The notes under the pieces were generated by a model, which had not been told where the DNA came from, ran no database searches, and was given only the letters and a program-made list of their open reading frames with translations. Of a DNA stretch of 64,000 nucleotides, positions 28,052 through 36,128 are shown piece after piece. The position numbers and the translations under genes were made by a program. The stretch is from contig NSGV01000003.1 of the NCBI GenBank assembly GCA_002300355.1, forward strand, positions 186,001 through 250,000. Direction: 5' to 3'. Position 1 is the first letter of the stretch, and every line of letters starts with the position of its first letter. Source of the stretch: Streptomyces sp. TLI_235. GTDB taxonomy: Bacteria > Actinomycetota > Actinomycetes > Streptomycetales > Streptomycetaceae.

Positions 28052-28384
28052 TCACGTCTTCTGCCATCGGATGATTCCGTGGTGGTCACGCACTTGCCGC
28101 ATCCCACGAATCGCGAACCGCGGGTCGTCGTCGGGCGGCGGGAGACGCCTCCGCCGTCTGTGCGTCACCGGCAGCTGGACCATGCCTGCTGCGGCGATGG
28201 CCTCGGCGGTGGAGGCGGCCCCAAGTCGCTGCCGTATGACGTGCATCATGTGATTGACCGTAGCTTCTGACTTTCCCGCCTCCTCTGCGGCTCTTGCCTG
28301 TGTCATTCCGGAGGCGATCATTCGCAACAGTGCGAGTTGACGGTCGGTGAGCAGCTCAAGCGTGGAAATCCCCGTTGTGTTCAA
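28052..28384 (-). CDS. LuxR-type HTH protein
   Basis: 110 residues with a LuxR/GerE-type helix-turn-helix: LLTDRQLALLRMIASGMTQ, then AAEEAGKSEATVNHMMHVIRQRLG. No sensor domain, only a short basic tail. It follows three coupled small genes on the same strand (gap 48 nt) and may regulate that operon. Single-domain HTH proteins of this size are frequent in actinobacterial mobile elements. Confidence 0.75.
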   Translation of the reverse strand: MNTTGISTLELLTDRQLALLRMIASGMTQARAAEEAGKSEATVNHMMHVIRQRLGAASTAEAIAAAGMVQLPVTHRRRRRLPPPDDDPRFAIRGMRQVRDHHGIIRWQKT

Positions 28385-28432
28385 CGTTGTGCTCTCTTCT
28401 GTGCCGGCGCGGTCGGCGGGATCCGTCCGGAT

Positions 28433-28600
28433 CTAGCGCCACATGCCGCCTGTCTCGTCTTCGGGGTCATCGAGGTGGCAGCGGCGCTGATCCAACAGGT
28501 AGACGTCGACGGCGGCCATGATCCGGTCTGTGGTCTCCGCGAGGACCGGCACATGCGCTGTCAGCCGCTCGACCTCTTGCCGCAGTGCTTCTCTGGTCAT
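28433..28600 (-). CDS. Small acidic protein, coupled to HNH gene
   Basis: 55 residues (begins MTREALRQEVERL). The ATG overlaps the HNH stop as TGATG, so translation is coupled. It is mostly helical and acidic (DDPEDE near the end). No family recognised. Gene position and coupling support it. Confidence 0.6.
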   Translation of the reverse strand: MTREALRQEVERLTAHVPVLAETTDRIMAAVDVYLLDQRRCHLDDPEDETGGMWR

Positions 28601-28971
28601 CAGGAACTCTCCTGGCATGGGGCTACTGCGGGTCGTCGTGTCCTGTCGGACAGGTGGCGACCGGCGCGGTCGTCGACGGCTCCCGGCTGCGACGCCCCAC
28701 CGTTCTGCTTTGGGCATCCCGGGCAGCCCGTGCAGGAGTCGCCTTTGGCGAGGTTGCACGTCTTGTGGGCGATCTGAATGTTCTCCAGGGTGTCGGGGCC
28801 GCCGTGTCCCCACGGGCGGATGTGGTCGATGTTGACGTCCTGCGAGTGGAGATAGTCGGTGGGCAGTCGCTGTCCACATATCCCGCAGCGCCCGGCCTGC
28901 CGCCGATGGAGCAGTCCGCGCACCTCGGTTCGGGTCATTCCGTAGGCAACGACGTACCTCGCGACACCCAT
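28600..28971 (-). CDS. HNH endonuclease
   Basis: 123 residues. The HNH/zinc motif is clear: CGICGQ near residue 29, then VNIDHIRPWGHGG with the catalytic His, LENIQIAHKTCN, and a second Cys pair (CTGCPGC). HNH proteins of this size act in phages and mobile elements, for example with terminases, or in restriction. The ATG at 28971 overlaps the upstream stop (TGATG). The C-terminal 30 residues are basic and unstructured. Confidence 0.8.
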   Translation of the reverse strand: MGVARYVVAYGMTRTEVRGLLHRRQAGRCGICGQRLPTDYLHSQDVNIDHIRPWGHGGPDTLENIQIAHKTCNLAKGDSCTGCPGCPKQNGGASQPGAVDDRAGRHLSDRTRRPAVAPCQESS

Positions 28972-29210
28972 CACTGCCCCCGCAGGTCGCGTGTCCTGCC
29001 GCAGCAGACGCACCAGTCCTGGGTCTGGACGCCCACACGCGACGGCTTGAGGCCGCTGTACCACAGATGCCCGGACGTCGGCGGCTCCGCCTCGGTGGCC
29101 TGGCAAGGGCATGGGGGCGGAGGCTCCGCTTTGCGGGATCTCACGGTCAATGTGCCACCGCCTCGGATGAGCTGATGAATCGCGACGGCGTCCGAAGAGG
29201 GTCCGTCCAT
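28971..29210 (-). CDS. Small Cys-rich protein upstream of HNH gene
   Basis: About 79 residues from ATG 29210; longer starts are possible. Contains CPCQ and, near the end, WCVCCGRTRD, suggesting zinc binding. The frame ends in a TGATG overlap with the HNH start, which is the main support. No family recognised. Confidence 0.5.
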   Translation of the reverse strand: MDGPSSDAVAIHQLIRGGGTLTVRSRKAEPPPPCPCQATEAEPPTSGHLWYSGLKPSRVGVQTQDWCVCCGRTRDLRGQ

Positions 29211-29550
29211 CCACCACGTTGCGGTCGATCCGGGGCAGGAACATCCGCCATGTGGCGCGTGTCTGACTTCAGACCGTCCTGGACGGGCTGTCCAGCGGTG
29301 ACCACGGTGATAGGACGGCATGGCGAAGACCGCCCCGGCCCCGCGCCTCTGTCGGCCGCCGCGCGGCCCAGTGGCAAGCTTCACGGGCTGCCGGCCGCGG
29401 AGTCCTGGTGTTCGGATCCGGATACGGCCGGGCGGTCTCACCGGAACTTCCCGGAACCGCTTGCTCGCGGCGCGGGCGGGTGGCGTGTGACGCCCTCGCG
29501 TCCCACCCCATCCGTCAGAACCTACGCTCGGCTGCACCTGTGAGCTCCCC

Positions 29551-29601
29551 GGCCCAAAAACCGAACTGGGCCTCCCCGCGGACCGTGGCAGCCACTACCT
29601 T
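29551..29601 (+). promoter_or_regulatory. CCCAA/TTGGGCCTnCC promoter element, copy 6
   Basis: GGCCCA...TGGGCC dyad (29551-29572), CTCCCC, then TACCTT at 29596-29601 after 23 + 1 nt. No protein-coding gene follows on this strand; a strong hairpin ends 123 nt downstream. Confidence 0.6.
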
Positions 29602-29676
29602 CCCGCGAGGGAGAGGAGGCGGTGCCGCTCCCCACCAGGTGGCGCGGCCGCGGCCCGAAGCGGCTGCGCCACCACA

Positions 29677-29724
29677 CATGCGGCGGTGCGTCGCCTTGTG
29701 CCACAGGTGACGCACCGCCGCATG
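29677..29724. terminator. Strong hairpin, terminator or end of a small RNA
   Basis: A 16-bp perfect stem (CATGCGGCGGTGCGTC, 29677-29692, with 29709-29724) around a 16-nt loop. It could terminate the minus-strand operon ending at 29841, or a short + strand transcript starting at the promoter-like element near 29600. Confidence 0.7.
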
Positions 29725-29840
29725 CTCGCGCCGCCCGGGGTTCATCGATCTCGAAGCCGCGCCGGCCAGGTGCCGACCGGCCGCCGCCACCGGACCCGCC
29801 CCTTGGCGGGCACAGGGTTCCTGCGTGGGCTCGGCCCGGC

Positions 29841-30119
29841 TTACAAACGATCGATGACGGCGGCGAACCAACCTGCGACAGCGGTCCCAAGGCCGAGCGC
29901 GGCGACGGCGCAGAGAATCAGGAACGGGACCGACTCTCCCGTTCTGGGCCAGCGCCGCACGTGTGCGAGCGCGGCTTCCAGTGCATCCCCGTGACTGCCG
30001 TGGGGCGATCCGGAACAACGCCGGACGCAACGGCACCCGATCCGCGAAGTGCTGCACTCCCAGGCCCACTGGCCAGGGGCCTCACGGAACACTCGTACCC
30101 GCCGTTGCGTCCGGACCAT
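29841..30119 (-). CDS. Small membrane-anchored protein
   Basis: 92 residues with a single C-terminal transmembrane segment (PFLILCAVAALGLGTAVAGWFAAVI) and a basic, Cys-containing N-terminal half. It begins 18 nt after the preceding small gene, suggesting an operon. No family recognised. Confidence 0.55.
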   Translation of the reverse strand: MVRTQRRVRVFREAPGQWAWECSTSRIGCRCVRRCSGSPHGSHGDALEAALAHVRRWPRTGESVPFLILCAVAALGLGTAVAGWFAAVIDRL

Positions 30120-30137
30120 GCCGACCCACCGCGCCCC

Positions 30138-30335
30138 TCAGCTGCCGTTCCCGGACGGCCCGGAGGAAGACCCCGTCCGCTGGCGGGGCACTCTCACGGG
30201 CATCTCGTACAGCGCCCGGGTGCTCTCCGGGCTCTTGATCTCGTCGATCAGATGGTCGATCTCGGGGTCACCGCAGTGGCTCAGACTCTCCACCGCGGCA
30301 CAACGAGACTCCGCGATCTCCTTCTCCATGACCAC
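30138..30335 (-). CDS. Small hypothetical protein
   Basis: About 65 residues; GTG at 30335 or ATG two codons on. GAGGAG lies at the right distance. The N-terminal half is acidic and helical (EKEIAESRCAAVESL), the tail Ser/Gly-rich. First gene of a two-gene unit with the membrane protein at 29841. Confidence 0.55.
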   Translation of the reverse strand: MVMEKEIAESRCAAVESLSHCGDPEIDHLIDEIKSPESTRALYEMPVRVPRQRTGSSSGPSGNGS

Positions 30336-30761
30336 GCACTCCTCGAATCCGTACGACTGACAACACTCAACCCCCGCTGCCGCGACCGGAGCTCCTCTCT
30401 ACCTGCGCAGCCCGATCCCCCGCCAGAGCCTGCGGGCCCAACGACGAGTCCACCGCTCCGTCCCTGGTCCCGTGGCGGAGCAGAACGGTCCGTCCCTCGG
30501 CTCGAACGGCCACCACTCCTGCCCACACACAGGCCAGCCGTCGGTCGTCGGCCGGAGCCCGGACAGCTGGAGCAGGACCCATCTGCGCCGGCGCGGTTTC
30601 TCGGGCCGACCGCGGCCTTGCCCGAAGCCGTCCCGGCTCAGGCCGGCACGGGCGGTAGGCAGGCGGCCACGTATCGCGGCTGCATGCCATCCACGCGGGG
30701 GAAGCTTCGGAGACCGCCGGCCCGGTGCCTGCCCGATACCGGCAGGCAGGAGCCACGCGAC

Positions 30762-31205
30762 TCACGCGGCACACTCCGTGCACCGCCCCGCTGCGGGAAG
30801 GTACACCCACACCGTCTTGCGGCCGTCCGCATCGCGCCGCGTGGCGGTGTCTCCGCCCAGCTCGGCGAGCAGCACCTCAATGATCGCCAGGCCGCGGCCG
30901 CCGGTCGCGTCCATCGGCGCCGCGCCGGCCGATGGCTGCCCTGGGTCGTTGTCCCCCACGCCGACGCCGAGGCCGCCGTTCTCCCCGGCCTCCACTGTCA
31001 CGGCGATGCGCGGTGTGACCCGGCCCGCATGGACCACCGCGTTCGTGACCAGTTCTGTCACGATCAGCGCCACCGTGTACTCCAGGTCCGGTTCCAGGCC
31101 GACACCCCATGCCTCGAGGATCCCGGTAACGGCGTGCCGGGCCTGCGGCACGGCCTCCGCTCCTGGCGTGACTGTGAACGTCCACCGGCGTGAAGACCGG
31201 TTCAT
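30762..31205 (-). CDS. GHKL ATP-binding protein, RsbW-like
   Basis: 147 residues from the ATG at 31205. This is the single-domain histidine-kinase-like ATPase common in Streptomyces: N-box VALIVTELVTNAVVHA, G1-type GVGDNDP, G2-type GGRGLAII. Such proteins act as anti-sigma kinases or related switches; no cognate anti-anti-sigma or sigma gene is adjacent. A longer frame extends upstream, but its extra residues do not look conserved. Confidence 0.8.
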   Translation of the reverse strand: MNRSSRRWTFTVTPGAEAVPQARHAVTGILEAWGVGLEPDLEYTVALIVTELVTNAVVHAGRVTPRIAVTVEAGENGGLGVGVGDNDPGQPSAGAAPMDATGGRGLAIIEVLLAELGGDTATRRDADGRKTVWVYLPAAGRCTECAA

Positions 31206-31739
31206 CCGGTCGGTGCCGCGTCCCCCGGAACCTGCCGATCCGTACGACCGCAGTGCCAGGACCTCGGCATCGCCCGAACCAGGGTTCCGAGTAGAAACAG
31301 GTGCGAGAAACATGAGCGGTCCTGGTGCTGTCAGCAGTGGAGGCGGCCGGCAGGGTACGTAGGCCCGAAAAGCCGCCGGAGAGGGACGCAGGAGCGCACA
31401 GGCACTCACCAGGGACGGCCTGGCTCGACGCGGTCTACAGCGCCGCTTCTCGACCGGCCACCCAACAACCCAAGCAATTGCTTGGTTATTCCGGTCTACC
31501 CCTCTCACCCCGCCGTGTCAAGCCCCGAATGCCAGACCTGCCGCGCCGCTGCCTGCGGCAACGGGCCGGCTCTGCAGCGTCCCGTTTCGGCTTACCAGCG
31601 GACGTCTTCACTGGTCGCAACCCATAGCGTCATAGGCGGTGGGGGGATACCTCGGCACCGAGAGGTGGTTCATGCCTCGGACATCGGCCCTCCGCGTCCC
31701 CATACGCACATCTGACTGATTGTCAGGCGAGCGGGATGC

Positions 31740-32100
31740 CGCCGGCCCTCCCGGCCGACGGCTCCTGGCGGCGGTGGCCACGGCCATCGCAGTGATCATG
31801 GGATGTTATCGGCGGGTCCCGCCTTCGCCGTGGGCGAGGCCATCGCCCTCAGTCCCACGCAGGGTCCCGCAGGCACGTCTGTGACTGTCAACGCGACCGG
31901 CTGGGTGGACACGGCAAGTCTCGGGCACACTGTCACGATCAGCATCGGGGTGACGCAGGTGGCCAGCGCCGCCCCGGCCCCGGACGGCACCTCCACCGCC
32001 GGCCTGACGATCCCGGCATCGACCCCTGCCGGCGCAGTCACCATCAGCGCGGTCAGCGGGTCATCCAGACCAGCGCCACGTTCACCCCCTTTCCTGCTTG
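31740..32100 (+). pseudogene. Secreted Ig/TIG-like protein remnant
   Basis: A signal-peptide core (LLAAVATAIAVIMG) is in one frame. The mature part (AFAVGEAIALSPTQGPAGTSVTV, with the PTQGPAGTSVTV pattern of IPT/TIG-type domains) is in another. A further frame change follows near 32065 (TSATFTP). These make a short, broken secreted protein. Confidence 0.5.
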
Positions 32101-32266
32101 CGGACCTCGGCGACAGCCCAGGAAGTCGGCCCCGGCCCATAGGGCCCTGCAGCCCACCACTTTGAGCCAGGCAACCCAACCCCGGTCACGGAACCGCAAC
32201 ACCCCGCCAGCATCCGCCAACGCCTCAATACGTTCGGGCCATCACCGCCCGAGCACAGAGGACCCC

Positions 32267-32722
32267 ATGCGCCCCACCACCCTCGCCCTGGCCGCCTGTC
32301 TCCTCGCCGGCGCCGCCGCCTGCGACCCCACGCCCACCAGCCCCACACAGAAGAGCACCGCGGCAGCCGTCTCCGCCCAGTCTGCGGGCGGTGGCCCGTC
32401 CGCCGGAGGCGTTGCCGCGCCCGCCACGGCTGGCGGCGCCGACAAGACCCAGGACGTCGAGATCGCCAAGTGCCAGGCCGACACCACCCTGCACTGGCCC
32501 TCCGCCGAGGTCACCATCACCAACCACAGCTCGAAGTCCTCGAACTACCTCGTGCAGGTGGAGTTTCTCGACGGTTCCGGCACCCGAGTCGCTGAGGGCA
32601 TGGCCGCAACCAACGGCCTCGCGCCCGGCCAGAAGAGCATCCAAAAGGCCCAGGGCGCGACCGCGATCAAGGACAAGCTGTCCTGCCGGGTCATCGACGT
32701 CACCCGCTACGCAGCGCCGTGA
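32267..32722 (+). CDS. Putative lipoprotein with FxLYD-like domain
   Basis: 151 residues. A hydrophobic leader ends in AGAAAC, a slightly atypical lipobox. A Ser/Ala/Gly-rich linker leads to a beta domain (VTITNHSSKSSNYLVQVEFLD, then GLAPGQKS and a Cys) resembling the FxLYD family. It is probably attached to the outer face of the membrane. Its stop overlaps the next start (GTGA). Confidence 0.7.
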   Translation: MRPTTLALAACLLAGAAACDPTPTSPTQKSTAAAVSAQSAGGGPSAGGVAAPATAGGADKTQDVEIAKCQADTTLHWPSAEVTITNHSSKSSNYLVQVEFLDGSGTRVAEGMAATNGLAPGQKSIQKAQGATAIKDKLSCRVIDVTRYAAP

Positions 32723-32880
32723 TCCGATGCACGGCGTGCCCGGAGCGGGAGGGCGAGTGCCCCGAGTGCCAGGGGATCGGCGAGGTGGGCGGCTTTTTCG
32801 GGCCAAAGGAGTGCAGGGTGTGCCGTGGCGACGGCTGTTGCCGGAAGTGCAACGGCAAGGGCTTCACGCAGGACCGGTAG
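32719..32880 (+). CDS. 53-residue DnaJ-type zinc-finger protein
   Basis: Translated from the GTG overlapping the lipoprotein stop. It carries three CxxCxGxG-like repeats: CPECQGIG, CRVCRGDG and CRKCNGKG, plus an N-terminal CTAC. This is the zinc-binding module of DnaJ without the J domain. Such a small, isolated module could be a zinc carrier or thiol chaperone; coupling to a lipoprotein gene is unusual. Confidence 0.65.
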   Translation: MIRCTACPEREGECPECQGIGEVGGFFGPKECRVCRGDGCCRKCNGKGFTQDR

Positions 32881-33246
32881 CGATGTCACCGGGCCCTGGC
32901 CGGGGACTCCCTGGTGACATCAAGCGAGGTCCACCCCAGCCGGCTGATCACTGCAAGAACGCCTCCACCCTGCCCTCTTCGGAGGGCGGCTGACGGCGTC
33001 ACCGATGCTGCACGCGGCTCCGCTGCGCCAGGACTACAAGCCCACAATGGCGTACCGGGCACAAAGGGCGCACTACAAACACTACGCAGCTCGGCTTGAC
33101 CGAAATAGACCATTTTGGTTGAGTCCTCGTCAACCCCGCAGCGGCGGCCCGGCACCCCTCTTCCGACGGTGTCCGCAGGCCCGCGTGCGCGGCGGTCCCT
33201 CCGTCCTCGATCCCGTGCGGCCCCCACCGCACCAAGGGGTGATCAC

Positions 33247-34398
33247 GTGTCAGTGAAGCACCGTCTCCCGGCCAAGCGCCGCCGGTTCCTCGCGGCCGCC
33301 GGCGCCGCCGTGATAGGCCTCGCAATCGTCCTGCCCTCCTCAGCGTCGGCCGGCACCTGCGCCAGCGCCTGGAGTTCCTCCGCCGTGTACACCGGCGGTA
33401 TGTCCGCCTCCTACAACGGCCACAACTGGACCTCGAAGTGGTGGACCCAGAACGAGACCCCCGGCGGCGCCTCCGGCGTCTGGGCCGACCAGGGCGTCTG
33501 CGGCGGCGGGGGCGGCAGCACGCCCACTCCGACCGGCGGCAGCTGCGCCTACCCGGCCTGGGTGGCCGGGCGCACCTACACCACCGGGGCGGTCGTCCAG
33601 TACTCCAACGGCAACCTGTACCGGGCCACCCACGACAACCCGGGCTACGACCCCACAATCTCCACCTGGTACTGGGAGCCCTACACCTGCTCCGGCGCCA
33701 GCAGCACGCCCACCCCGACCCAGACCTCGAACCCGAGCGAATTCCTGCTCAACGAGGCGCAGTTCAACTCGAACCCGGGCGGATTCCCGGTCAGCGAGGC
33801 GCAGTTCAACCAGATGTTCCCGAACCGGAACTCCTTCTACACCTACGCCGGCCTCAAGGCCGCGCTGAGCGCCTACCCGACGTTCGCCAACACCGGCAGC
33901 GACACCGTGCGCAAGCAGGAGGCCGCCGCCTTCCTCGCCAACGTCAACCACGAGACCGACGGCCTGGAGTACGTGTTCGAGCAGAACACCGCCAACTACC
34001 CGCACTACTGCGACACCTCGCAGTCGTACGGCTGCCCGGCCGGCCAGGCCGCGTACTACGGCCGCGGCCCGATCCAGCTCAGCTGGAACTTCAACTACAA
34101 GGCCGCCGGTGACGCCCTCGGCATCGACCTGCTGCACAACCCGAACCTGGTGCAGACCGACTCGTCCGTCGCCTGGAAGACCGGCCTCTGGTACTGGAAC
34201 ACCCAGTCCGGCCCCGGCACCATGACGCCGCACAACGCGATGGTCAACGGCGCCGGCTTCGGCGAGACGATCCGCAGCATCAACGGCAGCCTCGAGTGCA
34301 ACGGCGGCAACCCGGCCCAGGTCCAGAGCCGGATCAACGCCTACCAGAGCTTCACCCAGATCCTCGGCACCGTCCCGGGCAGCAACCTGAGCTGCTGA
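33247..34398 (+). CDS. Secreted GH19 chitinase with two chitin-binding modules
   Basis: 383 residues. A signal peptide (about 1-36, KRRRFLAAAGAAVIGLAIVL...ASA) is followed by two aromatic-rich carbohydrate-binding modules: WSSSAVYTGGM...WTSKWWTQNE, and PAWVAGRTYTTGAVVQYSNGN...STWYWEPY, of CBM5/12 type. Then comes the GH19 catalytic domain with NHETDGLEYV (catalytic Glu) and YYGRGPIQLSWNFNY. It hydrolyses chitin with inversion. The GTG start has AAGGGG upstream. An AGACCA half-site at 33108, as in DasR-controlled chitinase promoters, lies upstream, but the full dyad is imperfect. Confidence 0.93.
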   Translation: MSVKHRLPAKRRRFLAAAGAAVIGLAIVLPSSASAGTCASAWSSSAVYTGGMSASYNGHNWTSKWWTQNETPGGASGVWADQGVCGGGGGSTPTPTGGSCAYPAWVAGRTYTTGAVVQYSNGNLYRATHDNPGYDPTISTWYWEPYTCSGASSTPTPTQTSNPSEFLLNEAQFNSNPGGFPVSEAQFNQMFPNRNSFYTYAGLKAALSAYPTFANTGSDTVRKQEAAAFLANVNHETDGLEYVFEQNTANYPHYCDTSQSYGCPAGQAAYYGRGPIQLSWNFNYKAAGDALGIDLLHNPNLVQTDSSVAWKTGLWYWNTQSGPGTMTPHNAMVNGAGFGETIRSINGSLECNGGNPAQVQSRINAYQSFTQILGTVPGSNLSC

Positions 34399-34407
34399 CC
34401 CGCACCC

Positions 34408-34436
34408 CGCGGGCGGGGGCCAGGCCCCCGCCCGCG
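34408..34436 (+). terminator. Hairpin terminator of the chitinase gene
   Basis: A 13-bp perfect GC stem (CGCGGGCGGGGGC, 34408-34420, with 34424-34436) with a CAG loop, 9 nt after the stop. Confidence 0.9.
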
Positions 34437-34861
34437 TCCGTGTCCGTTCGGACTCGACACCGTCCGCATCGGCTGCGAGCACCTCGGCTCCGACGTCACC
34501 GAGGCCCAGGCGTAGACGCCGGTTCCCGACGCGGAGGCACAGCAGCACTGGTCGGCGCCGCTGGGCTCGTACGGGTCTGCGGCCTCGGACTGTACGGCGG
34601 CGATGAAGTTGGGGAATGCGTCGAGGCTAGCCAGCTCCGGGCTGGAGTTGCAGGCGGGAACGGTCGAGGCGGGGAAGGCGTCCGAGCGGATCGCCGCGAT
34701 CAGTGCCGGATCTTGACCGACCAGGTGGCATCGTCGGGAGCCGGTTGGCAGCCGGGCTCCCCTGGGCCCAGAGACCCAACCCAGGTAACGGCTCAGCAAC
34801 TCCCGAACGCCATCTCACCCACCCCTGGAAGCGTGTGCGCACCAGCAGCACAGGGAGATCA

Positions 34862-35128
34862 GTGAGTTACCCGAACTACCAGCCGCCGCAGAAGCAAATC
34901 GTGAAACGGGGCGCGAACCATGGTCTACACGTCGTCCTCACCGTCTTGACGTGCGGGTTCTGGGCGATCACCGGCTGGCCGATTGCCGCCGCCATGGGCC
35001 GCAAGACCGTCACCACCGTGCAGGGCGGTCCGGTTCCGCCGCCATGGGCCGGCCATCCGCAACAGTACGCGCCCCCGCCCCAGCAGCCCCACGGGCAGAC
35101 GCCGCCCCCAGGATTCGGCCCCCGCTAG
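34862..35128 (+). CDS. Small membrane protein with Pro-rich tail
   Basis: 88 residues; GTG at 34862 with GGGAGA upstream. One hydrophobic hairpin (LHVVLTVLTCGFWAITGWPIAAAMG) is followed by a tail rich in Pro and Gln. This type is common in actinomycete mobile and accessory regions; no function known. Confidence 0.65.
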   Translation: MSYPNYQPPQKQIVKRGANHGLHVVLTVLTCGFWAITGWPIAAAMGRKTVTTVQGGPVPPPWAGHPQQYAPPPQQPHGQTPPPGFGPR

Positions 35129-35182
35129 CACAGCCGTCCAAGCAGCCGCAACGCTGTCGCACCCGACTGAAAGCCTTCACTC

Positions 35183-35458
35183 ATGACTGATCTCAAGTGG
35201 CGCACCGTCGCCGACCTCCGCCTCACGCCCGCCGCCGCCATTCCCAACCCGAACGGCACCGCGAACAGCCTGACGTCGCTGATCAACACGTCGGTGGCGA
35301 TCGACAACGGGCTCGTCCACATCGACCTGCGCACGATCAACGGCCAGGCGCCGACAGACACGCACGCCGAGTACACGGTGCACGTCGTGCCGACGTCGGC
35401 GGTGGAGTACATCCGCTACCAGGTCACGCCCAAGTCGGGGCAGACGGTGGCCATGTAG
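35183..35458 (+). CDS. Hypothetical protein
   Basis: 91 residues, moderately polar, with alternating beta-strand patterns (VAIDNGLVHIDLRTIN, YTVHVVPTSAVEYI). No signal peptide and no family recognised. It follows the previous gene by 54 nt. Confidence 0.55.
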   Translation: MTDLKWRTVADLRLTPAAAIPNPNGTANSLTSLINTSVAIDNGLVHIDLRTINGQAPTDTHAEYTVHVVPTSAVEYIRYQVTPKSGQTVAM

Positions 35459-35846
35459 GCCTGTCGAGACCGCGCCCCGCCGTGAGCAGCGCGGCGGGGC
35501 GCGGCTGTGTCCCCCACCCGGAGGATGGTGCTGCTCGTGCCCGCAGCTGGCGCGGGTCGGCGGCGGCCGCCGCTGCTCCGGCGCAGGAATGCCCCGCGCC
35601 TCTGCCTGGACGGAGCCAGCCTTGGCCCGCCCGCTCTGGTTTTCTGGATCCAACCGGTCCCTCCCGGCGACCATGCGGTCCGCAGGCCACTGGTGCGCAC
35701 CTTCGTCGGGAAGACCATCGGCCATGTCCACCATTGCTTTCCGCGGCGATCCCGCAGACGACCACACTCCCGGCCTCCCGGGCGATGACCGGCACCGGTG
35801 CAGATGGTCATTGCCTGTCTCGCGGGAAGCGCTTGCCTCGATGGAG
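35459..35846. other. Gene-poor interval
   Basis: No supported gene. A GC-rich inverted repeat just after the stop at 35458 (GCGCCCCGCCG...GGCGGGGCGC, about 35471-35502) probably terminates transcription. Confidence 0.5.
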
Positions 35847-36128
35847 CTACGGGTCGCCGCCGCTGGCACGTTGCTGTGGGCAGCGGTCCACCTGATGGCG
35901 GATCGGGACACTGTCGTCAGGGTCCGCCGCGCGGGAAGGACGTGGCGGGGAGGGCACGGGGACGGCGGGGGCCTGTGTCATGGTCCGGGGGCCGGGCGGC
36001 GCGTCGCTTGCCTGGGCTGTCGTCTTCCGTCGCTTGGCCGAGCGGAGGAGTAGGTGAGCGACTCCCAGTGTGAGGGCCGTGGCAACACCGCCGAGGAACT
36101 CGGGCAGGGCGCTGTAGAGGACGTTCAC
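35847..36128 (-). CDS. Small membrane protein coupled to upstream HTH protein gene
   Basis: 93 residues. A single N-terminal transmembrane segment (LPEFLGGVATALTLGVAHLLL) is followed by a basic stop-transfer (RSAKRRK) and a Pro-rich cytoplasmic tail. The GTG overlaps the stop of the 445-residue gene upstream (GTGA), so the two are made together. Confidence 0.6.
   Translation of the reverse strand: MNVLYSALPEFLGGVATALTLGVAHLLLRSAKRRKTTAQASDAPPGPRTMTQAPAVPVPSPPRPSRAADPDDSVPIRHQVDRCPQQRASGGDP

Noticed and set aside
30399..30700. Minus-strand protein-like stretch with WPVCGQEWWPFEPRDGPF
   Set aside because: No start codon and no recognisable family; may be chance or a fragment.
29622..31193. 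Long + strand open frame of 523 codons
   Set aside because: Pro/Arg-rich composition without any domain, and antisense to a recognisable GHKL ATPase and two small genes.
33097..33125. DasR operator upstream of the chitinase
   Set aside because: Only one clear half-site (AGACCA); the second arm is too imperfect to call an operator.
34750..34800. CCTGGGCCCAGAGACCCAACCCAGG considered as another element copy
   Set aside because: The arms are arranged differently and no TTGGGC-N23-TAnnnT pattern exists on either strand.
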